From Kineococcus rubinsiae (lineage in GTDB: Bacteria; Actinomycetota; Actinomycetes; Actinomycetales; Kineococcaceae), in NCBI RefSeq assembly GCF_011839805.1, contig NZ_VWPY01000035.1:1-45654 (forward strand): a stretch of 45,654 nucleotides of DNA, read 5' to 3'. Position 1 is the first letter of the stretch. Each line of letters starts with the position of its first letter. The notes under the pieces were generated by a model. That model was not told where the DNA came from, did not search any database, and saw only the letters and a list, made by a program, of their open reading frames with translations. Below are positions 40,836 to 45,654 of the stretch, one piece after another. A program made the translations under genes and the position numbers.

Positions 40836-43055
40836 GTGACGCCGCGCCGGCCGGGGAGGCTCGCGCGCGGGGCGACGGCGGCCGCCCTGGCGCTGGGCGT
40901 GGCCGCGGTGCCCGCGTCGGGGGCCGTCGCGGCCACGACGTCGCCCTCCCGCACGAGCCCGTCCCCCTCCGCGACGTCCGCCGCGGTGCTGCCGCTGACC
41001 GTCACCCTCCTGCAGGTCACCCCCAGCTCCTACGCCGCCGACGACCCGGCCCGCGCGGTCGTCACCGTGCGCGTCCGGGTCCGCAACACCTCCCGCGCGA
41101 CGGTCGCGGGCCTGCAGGCGCGCCTGGTCGTGCAGCGCTCGGCGCTGGTCACCCGGCAGTCGGTGCAGGGCTGGGCGCAGGCCCCGGCGAGCCGCTCGCT
41201 CGGCAGCAGCACGGTCACCTCCGAGCGGGTCGCCGTGGGCGCGCCCGCCGAGGGGGGCGGCGAGCTGCTCGCGGGCGGCGAGGCGGAGGTCGTCCTGACG
41301 CTCGCGGCCGCCGACCTGCCGCGCGCCGGCGGGGCGCACGCCGCGGCCGTCGAGGTCCAGTCCGGGACCCGCCGGGCGGGGCTGGTCCGCACCTTCGTCA
41401 CGGCCGCGGCCCCCGGCACCGCGCCGACGAAGGTGACCCTGCTGCTGCCGCTGGTCGCCGGGCGCACCGGTGAGGCGGGTGGGGACGCCCCCGTCGACGG
41501 CCTCCTGAGCGCGGACGAGGTGGGCGAGCAGCTCGGCGCCGACGGCCGCCTCACCCACCTGCTCCAGGCCGTCCCCGACCCCCGCGTGTCCTGGGCCGTG
41601 GACCCGGCGCTGCTGGACTCCGTCGCGGCGCTCGCCACCCCCGCCGCGGCGGCCGCGCCCGCTGCGGCCGCGGCCGGGACGACCCCGTCGCCGAGCGCCG
41701 CGAGCGGCGAGCAGGCGGCCGCGGCGGCGTGGCTGGCCGCGCTGCGGACCGCCTCCGCGGGCCGCGACGTCCTCCCGCTGCCCTACGCCGACCCCGACCT
41801 GGCCTCGCTGGCCCGGACGACGGCGGGCGCATCGCTGCTGGCGGCGGCGAGCGGCGGCGATGCCGTGCGCAGCCAGCTCGGCGACGCGGGCGCCGACGTC
41901 CTCGACGGGGTCGCGTGGCCCGCCGACGAGGCCGCGGGCCCGGCCCTGCTGGAGGTCCTGGCCGGGGCCGGGGACCGCGCGGTCGTGCTCGACGACGACA
42001 GCACCCCCACGACCGACGACGACCTGACCTACACCCCGACGGGCCGCAGCGACCTGGACGTCGACGGCACCGAGCTCGCGGGCCTCGTGGCGGACTCGAC
42101 GCTGTCCGGCGTGCTCGCCGACGTCTCCCGGCCCGACGCCGGCGCCGCCCTCGTCCAGCGCTTCGTCGCCGAGGCCGCCACCACGAGCCTGCAGCGGCCC
42201 AACGACGGCCGGAGCCTGCTCGCCGTCGCCCCCCGCTCCGTCGACCCGGACCCGGCGACGATGACGGCCCTGACCACCGCCCTGCAGGACTCGGGGTTCG
42301 CGCAGCTGCAGGGCGTCGAGGAGCTGCTGGCCACGCCCGCCCCCGACGTCGCGCGCAGCGGCCCGGTGCTCCCGGCCGACGCCGCCCGGGCGCAGCTGCC
42401 CACGGCGCACGTGGCCGCGGTGAGCGCGGCCGTCGCCGACGTCGACGCCTTCGGCACGGCCCTGCAGGGGGAGGACCCGGCGCTGGAGGACCGGCGCCGC
42501 GCGGCGCTGGCGCTGCTGTCGGCGAGCTGGCGGGGGCACGCGGGCGGCCTGCCGGACGCCCGGCGCCGGCTCGCGGACGCCATCGGCGCCCTCGCCGAGG
42601 GGGTCCGGATCGTGGGCGGCAGCACCCGCAACCTCGCCGCGACCCGCAGCGAGCTGCCCGTGACGGTCGTCAACGAGCTCGACGTCCCCGTGCGCGTCCA
42701 GGTCGTCCTGCGCGCCCGGGCCCCCCGCGTGCAGCTCACCGCGGTGCCCGAGCAGACGATCGCCGCGCACAGCCAGGTCCGGGTCGCCGTGCCGGTGCGG
42801 GCGCTGGCCAACGGCAGCGTCGTCGTCGACGCCACCCTGCGCTCGCCGGGCGGCTTCCCGATCGGCGCGACCGTGCCCGTGACCCTGAACGTCCGCATGG
42901 GCGTGGAGGGCTGGATCACCGGGGCCGTGGGCGGGCTCGCGGCCCTGCTGCTGGTCGTCGGGGTGGTGCGGGCCGTGCGCCGCCCGCGGCGGCGGATGGA
43001 CGAGGCCGAGCAGGCGCTGCCCGTCGGCGAGGCGTCGGGCGCCGAGCGCGGCTGA
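40836..43055 (+). CDS. DUF6049 family secreted membrane-anchored protein
   Basis: 739 residues. Starts with a signal peptide (LARGATAAALALGVAAVPASGAVA), then a Ser/Thr/Pro/Ala linker and beta-rich parts (LPLTVTLLQVTPSSYAADDP, VTVRVRVRNTS), a middle TIM-like region, and a final Ig-like region before one membrane helix (GWITGAVGGLAALLLVVGVV) with a basic tail RAVRRPRRR. This is the protein always found between the NUDIX gene and murJ in Actinobacteria, with no known function, and is often thought to act in envelope synthesis. GTG 40836 starts 7 bases after the NUDIX stop. Ends 6 bp from murJ, which is convergent here. Confidence 0.9.
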   Translation: MTPRRPGRLARGATAAALALGVAAVPASGAVAATTSPSRTSPSPSATSAAVLPLTVTLLQVTPSSYAADDPARAVVTVRVRVRNTSRATVAGLQARLVVQRSALVTRQSVQGWAQAPASRSLGSSTVTSERVAVGAPAEGGGELLAGGEAEVVLTLAAADLPRAGGAHAAAVEVQSGTRRAGLVRTFVTAAAPGTAPTKVTLLLPLVAGRTGEAGGDAPVDGLLSADEVGEQLGADGRLTHLLQAVPDPRVSWAVDPALLDSVAALATPAAAAAPAAAAAGTTPSPSAASGEQAAAAAWLAALRTASAGRDVLPLPYADPDLASLARTTAGASLLAAASGGDAVRSQLGDAGADVLDGVAWPADEAAGPALLEVLAGAGDRAVVLDDDSTPTTDDDLTYTPTGRSDLDVDGTELAGLVADSTLSGVLADVSRPDAGAALVQRFVAEAATTSLQRPNDGRSLLAVAPRSVDPDPATMTALTTALQDSGFAQLQGVEELLATPAPDVARSGPVLPADAARAQLPTAHVAAVSAAVADVDAFGTALQGEDPALEDRRRAALALLSASWRGHAGGLPDARRRLADAIGALAEGVRIVGGSTRNLAATRSELPVTVVNELDVPVRVQVVLRARAPRVQLTAVPEQTIAAHSQVRVAVPVRALANGSVVVDATLRSPGGFPIGATVPVTLNVRMGVEGWITGAVGGLAALLLVVGVVRAVRRPRRRMDEAEQALPVGEASGAERG

Positions 43056-43061
43056 CCGGGC

Positions 43062-44780
43062 TCAGCCCCGCCGCAGGCCCGGGACGCGGCGCAGCAGCGG
43101 GGACAGCAGGTCCTCGAGCTCCCGGACCCGCATGAGCCGGCAGAGCACCGCGAAGACGGCCAGCACGACGAGGCCGCCGACCACCACGATGCCCGCGCTG
43201 CCCAGCCGCGTGTCGTCGAAGCCGGCGCCGAGCCGCGCGACCGCGGTGCCCGCGAGCGCCGAGGCGACGCCGACGATCAGCAGCCGGACGAGGGTCCGCA
43301 GCAGCCGGTGCCCGTCGATCCCGCCGCCGTCGAGCGCGCCGAAGCGGTGGCGCAGCAGCACGAGGCCCAGGACGCAGCCGACGACGTTGGACAGGCTCAT
43401 GAAGGCGCCGATGCCGATGACCTGCCAGCGCGGCTCCAGCAGGAACCAGCAGACGGCGTTGCCGACGGTCGTGATGACGGCGACGACGGCCTGCACCGTG
43501 AAGGGCGTGCGCGCGTCCTCGTAGGCGTAGAACACCCGCTGCACGAGGTACGTCACGCTGAACGGCACGAGCCCCGCGGCCATGGCGACGAGCACCCAGC
43601 CGATGGGCCGGCCCCGGTCGAACATCGCGGCGCCGATCGACGGGCCGAGGGACACGAAGGCGGCGGTGGCCAGCACCCCCGCCGCGGCGACCGTGCGGGC
43701 GCCGGAGGAGAAGTCGCGGCGCACGGCGCGCACGTCACCGGCCACCGCGGACCGGCTCAGGCGCGTGAACAGCGCCGTCACGAGGGACACGGCGACGAGG
43801 GCGTGCGGCAGCATGAACAGCAGGTAGGCGTAGGTGTAGGAGTTGCCCGAGGCCCCGTTGACGCCGGCGCGGTTCAGCGCGAAGCCCGCGGACGTCATGA
43901 CCTGCGACGTCGGGATGAACGCGAGCTGACCCAGGGCGACCCCGGCGAAGGTCCAGCCCGCCACCCGGCCGGCGCTGCCGAGGCCCATGCCGCGGAAGCG
44001 GAACCGCGGGCGGTAGCGGAACCCGGCGCGGTGCAGCGGCCACACGAGGATCACCGCCTGCAGCGCGACGCCCGCCGTGGCGGTACCCGCGAGCAGCGCG
44101 ACCATGCCGGGCGTCCACGCACCGGCGGTCAGGACGTCGCCGTCCGGGAAGAGGGCGATGAAGACGGCGATGCCCGCGATGGCGACGACGTTGTTCAGCA
44201 CGGGCGCCCACATGTACGGCCCGAAGCTGCCGCGGGCGTTGAGGACCTGCCCGAGCACGGTGTAGAGGCCGTAGAAGAACACCTGCGGCAGGCACCAGAA
44301 CGCCATGGCCGCCCCGAGCACGAGCCAGTCCTGGGTCCAGTCCTTCGCGTACAGGCGCACGACCAGCGGGGCGGCGAGGGTGATGACGACGGTCGCGCCC
44401 GCCATCATCAGCAGGGCCAGGGTGATGAGCCGGTCGACGAACTCCCGGCCGCCGTCGGGCAGGCGGAACGCCTTGACGATCTGCGGCACGAGGACGGCGT
44501 TCAGGACGCCGCCCGCGATGAGGATGTAGAAGTTGTTCGGCGCCTTGTTGGCGACGTCGAACACCTGACCCCCGACGCCCGCCGACGTGCCCCCGACGGC
44601 CGCGACGAGCACGGCGGCCCGGACGAACCCCAGCACCCGCGACACGAGCGTCCCCGACGCCATGAGCGCGCTGGAACGCGCGAGCGAGGCCGCGCCGTCG
44701 CCCGCGTCTCGGCGGGGCACGGGCGGGGCCGGGTCGGTCGCGGCGGGACCGCCGGGCGCGGGGTCGGGTGCGGTGCTCAC
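43062..44780 (-). CDS. murJ: Lipid II flippase MurJ (MviN)
   Basis: 572 residues with about 14 membrane segments. MviN/MurJ blocks are SSALMASGTLVSRVLGFVRAAVL at the start, FYILIAGGVLNAVLVPQIVKAF, YMWAPVLNNVVAIAGIAVF, GLVPFSVTYLVQRVFYAYEDARTPF and GIGAFMSLSNVVG. It moves the lipid-linked cell-wall precursor across the membrane. There is no C-terminal pseudokinase as found in mycobacteria. GTG 44780 is taken as start since the N-terminal STAPDPAPGG is the first plausible start; it may be leaderless. In the canonical order murJ follows the DUF6049 gene on the same strand; here it is reversed. Confidence 0.95.
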   Translation of the reverse strand: MSTAPDPAPGGPAATDPAPPVPRRDAGDGAASLARSSALMASGTLVSRVLGFVRAAVLVAAVGGTSAGVGGQVFDVANKAPNNFYILIAGGVLNAVLVPQIVKAFRLPDGGREFVDRLITLALLMMAGATVVITLAAPLVVRLYAKDWTQDWLVLGAAMAFWCLPQVFFYGLYTVLGQVLNARGSFGPYMWAPVLNNVVAIAGIAVFIALFPDGDVLTAGAWTPGMVALLAGTATAGVALQAVILVWPLHRAGFRYRPRFRFRGMGLGSAGRVAGWTFAGVALGQLAFIPTSQVMTSAGFALNRAGVNGASGNSYTYAYLLFMLPHALVAVSLVTALFTRLSRSAVAGDVRAVRRDFSSGARTVAAAGVLATAAFVSLGPSIGAAMFDRGRPIGWVLVAMAAGLVPFSVTYLVQRVFYAYEDARTPFTVQAVVAVITTVGNAVCWFLLEPRWQVIGIGAFMSLSNVVGCVLGLVLLRHRFGALDGGGIDGHRLLRTLVRLLIVGVASALAGTAVARLGAGFDDTRLGSAGIVVVGGLVVLAVFAVLCRLMRVRELEDLLSPLLRRVPGLRRG

Positions 44781-44935
44781 GCCACGATGGTCGCCGATCC
44801 GCGGCCCGTCGTGTGCCCGGCACCCCGCGACCGCCCCCGTGCGGGGACCCGACGGGCGCCGCCGACGCGCCCGGCCCACCCGTCCGGCCCCGCGACGCCG
44901 TCAAGGCGCGGGGCCTGCGTGCCGACCACCACGGC

Positions 44936-45654
44936 ATGGGAAGGGGAGCGCGTGCGGCGGCGGCCTCGCTGCTGACCGCCGCGCTCCTCGTCCCTGCCAG
45001 CTCCCTCGCCGCCCCGCCCGCCCACGCCGAGCCCGGCGTCACCGCGGCCGCTCCCGGCAGCGCCCGCCTGCAGGAGCGCGCCGACGCCCTGCGCGCCCGC
45101 GTCGAGGGGCTGCGGCTGCAGGCAGAGATCGCCACCGAGGCGTACAGCACGGCCCAGACCGAGGCACAGGCGGCGATGACCGCCGAGGTGCGCGCCCAGG
45201 CCGTGCTCGACGCGGCCGACGGCACCAGCCTGCGCCGCCACTCCGCCGCCACCCGGCGCGTGCGCGCCCTCTACATGGGCGGCGGCGCCCCCGCCGTCCT
45301 GTCCAGTGCCCTGAGCAGCGCCGGGGACCTGCACGCCGTGGCCGCGCACCTGCGCCTGGCCCGCACGGTCGTCGCCGCGGACGCCGCGACGGTCGTCACG
45401 GCGCACGGGTCCGCGCAGGACGCGGCGCGCGCCGAGGCCCGGCTGACGGAGGTGCGCCGGCAGCAGGTCGCCGCCCGGGAGGCCGCTGCCGCGGCCCGCA
45501 CCGAGGTCGAGTCCGCCCTCGCGGAGCAGCAGGGCCTGCTCGCCGGCGCCGACCGGGCCGTCGTGGAGGCCGTCGCGGCCGAGGAGGAGCAGGCCCGGCG
45601 CGACGCCCTGGCCGCCGCGGCCGCCCGCGCCGCCGCCGCCGGCGTCGCCGACGC
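44936..45654 (+). CDS. Secreted coiled-coil protein, probable NlpC/P60 endopeptidase (N-terminal part)
   Basis: At least 239 residues, open to the window end. A signal peptide (RGARAAAASLLTAALLVPASSLAA, cleaved after PAHA before EPGV) is followed by long alanine-rich coiled coil (RLQERADALRARVEGLRLQ, then ALYMGGGAPAVLSSALSS, then AEARLTEVRRQQVAAREA). This is the usual N-terminal part of RipA-like NlpC/P60 cell-wall peptidases; the catalytic domain would be beyond the edge, so the assignment is not proven. ATG 44936 lacks a good ribosome binding site. Divergent from murJ with 155 bp between, which fits a peptidoglycan role. Confidence 0.75.
   Translation, partial: MGRGARAAAASLLTAALLVPASSLAAPPAHAEPGVTAAAPGSARLQERADALRARVEGLRLQAEIATEAYSTAQTEAQAAMTAEVRAQAVLDAADGTSLRRHSAATRRVRALYMGGGAPAVLSSALSSAGDLHAVAAHLRLARTVVAADAATVVTAHGSAQDAARAEARLTEVRRQQVAAREAAAAARTEVESALAEQQGLLAGADRAVVEAVAAEEEQARRDALAAAAARAAAAGVAD

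Noticed and set aside
40277-41020. Extension of cca to 761 residues
   Set aside because: Opposes the NUDIX and DUF6049 genes and adds sequence that is not part of the cca family.
43308-44975. 555-residue plus-strand frame opposite murJ
   Set aside because: Shadow of murJ; the composition is typical of antisense frames and the murJ protein is unambiguous.
1-45654. CRISPR array, insertion sequence or tRNA gene
   Set aside because: No regularly spaced repeats of 25 to 40 bases, no transposase motifs, and no tRNA-like cloverleaf sequences were seen on either strand by eye.

Overview
This is very GC-rich actinobacterial chromosome (upper-strand coding regions are dominated by G/C third positions, GTG starts are common, and many genes overlap by the 4 bases GTGA or ATGA). 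The 5' end of a 16S rRNA gene is visible at the left edge, and its sequence together with the gene content (PilZ and GGDEF proteins, cca/NUDIX/DUF6049/murJ neighbourhood, proline catabolism locus, Asp23 cluster) suggests a member of the Kineosporiales (Kineococcus-like). That placement is an inference from reading, not from a database search. No mobile elements, prophage, CRISPR array or tRNA gene were seen; the window looks like core and genus-level chromosome.

Layout. 1-540: start of an rRNA operon on the minus strand with its leader (boxA-like antitermination element) and a 58-bp tandem duplication that appears to carry two promoters. 840-5272: a GH63-type glycosidase and a membrane-anchored PAS-GGDEF diguanylate cyclase. 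5300-11648 (minus): an M13 peptidase translationally coupled to a Bcr/CflA-type exporter, an amino-acid permease and a second MFS transporter. 11822-12400: a TerD protein. 12428-15952 (minus): a run of a HAD phosphatase, thyA, folA, a small His/Gly-rich membrane protein and a DsbA/FrnE-like oxidoreductase; the first two overlap. 16026-21039: an SDR, DUF427, a small HExxH protein, a PAS-GAF-SpoIIE phosphatase and an LLM flavoprotein.

21094-25930: a DUF3618/holin-like pair, then the proline degradation genes pruA and a proline dehydrogenase, divergent from a PucR-type regulator with an 8+4+8 inverted repeat in between. 25937-30463: an envelope-stress-type locus with an ECF sigma factor, four Asp23/Gls24-like proteins, a 59-residue DUF2273-like membrane protein, DUF6286 and AmaP, with an azoreductase inserted at the divergent point. 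30569-32938: MarR regulator divergent from an ABC exporter, with nested palindromes between. 32946-36662: PAS-GGDEF protein with a degenerate GADEF motif, and a TetR/DHA2 exporter divergent pair with a clear operator. 36734-38686: ChaB-like protein, an unrecognised helical protein and a PilZ protein. 38735-45654: the conserved cca / NUDIX / DUF6049 / murJ block, in which murJ is inverted relative to the order I know from other Actinobacteria, followed by a truncated NlpC/P60-type secreted coiled-coil protein that runs off the window.

The most notable things outside ordinary gene content are a nearly identical 41-nt palindrome found twice, each time between convergent genes (21046 and 38693); the four-paralog Asp23 locus including a gene too short for routine calling; the inverted murJ; and several well-formed operator-like palindromes beside their presumed regulators.
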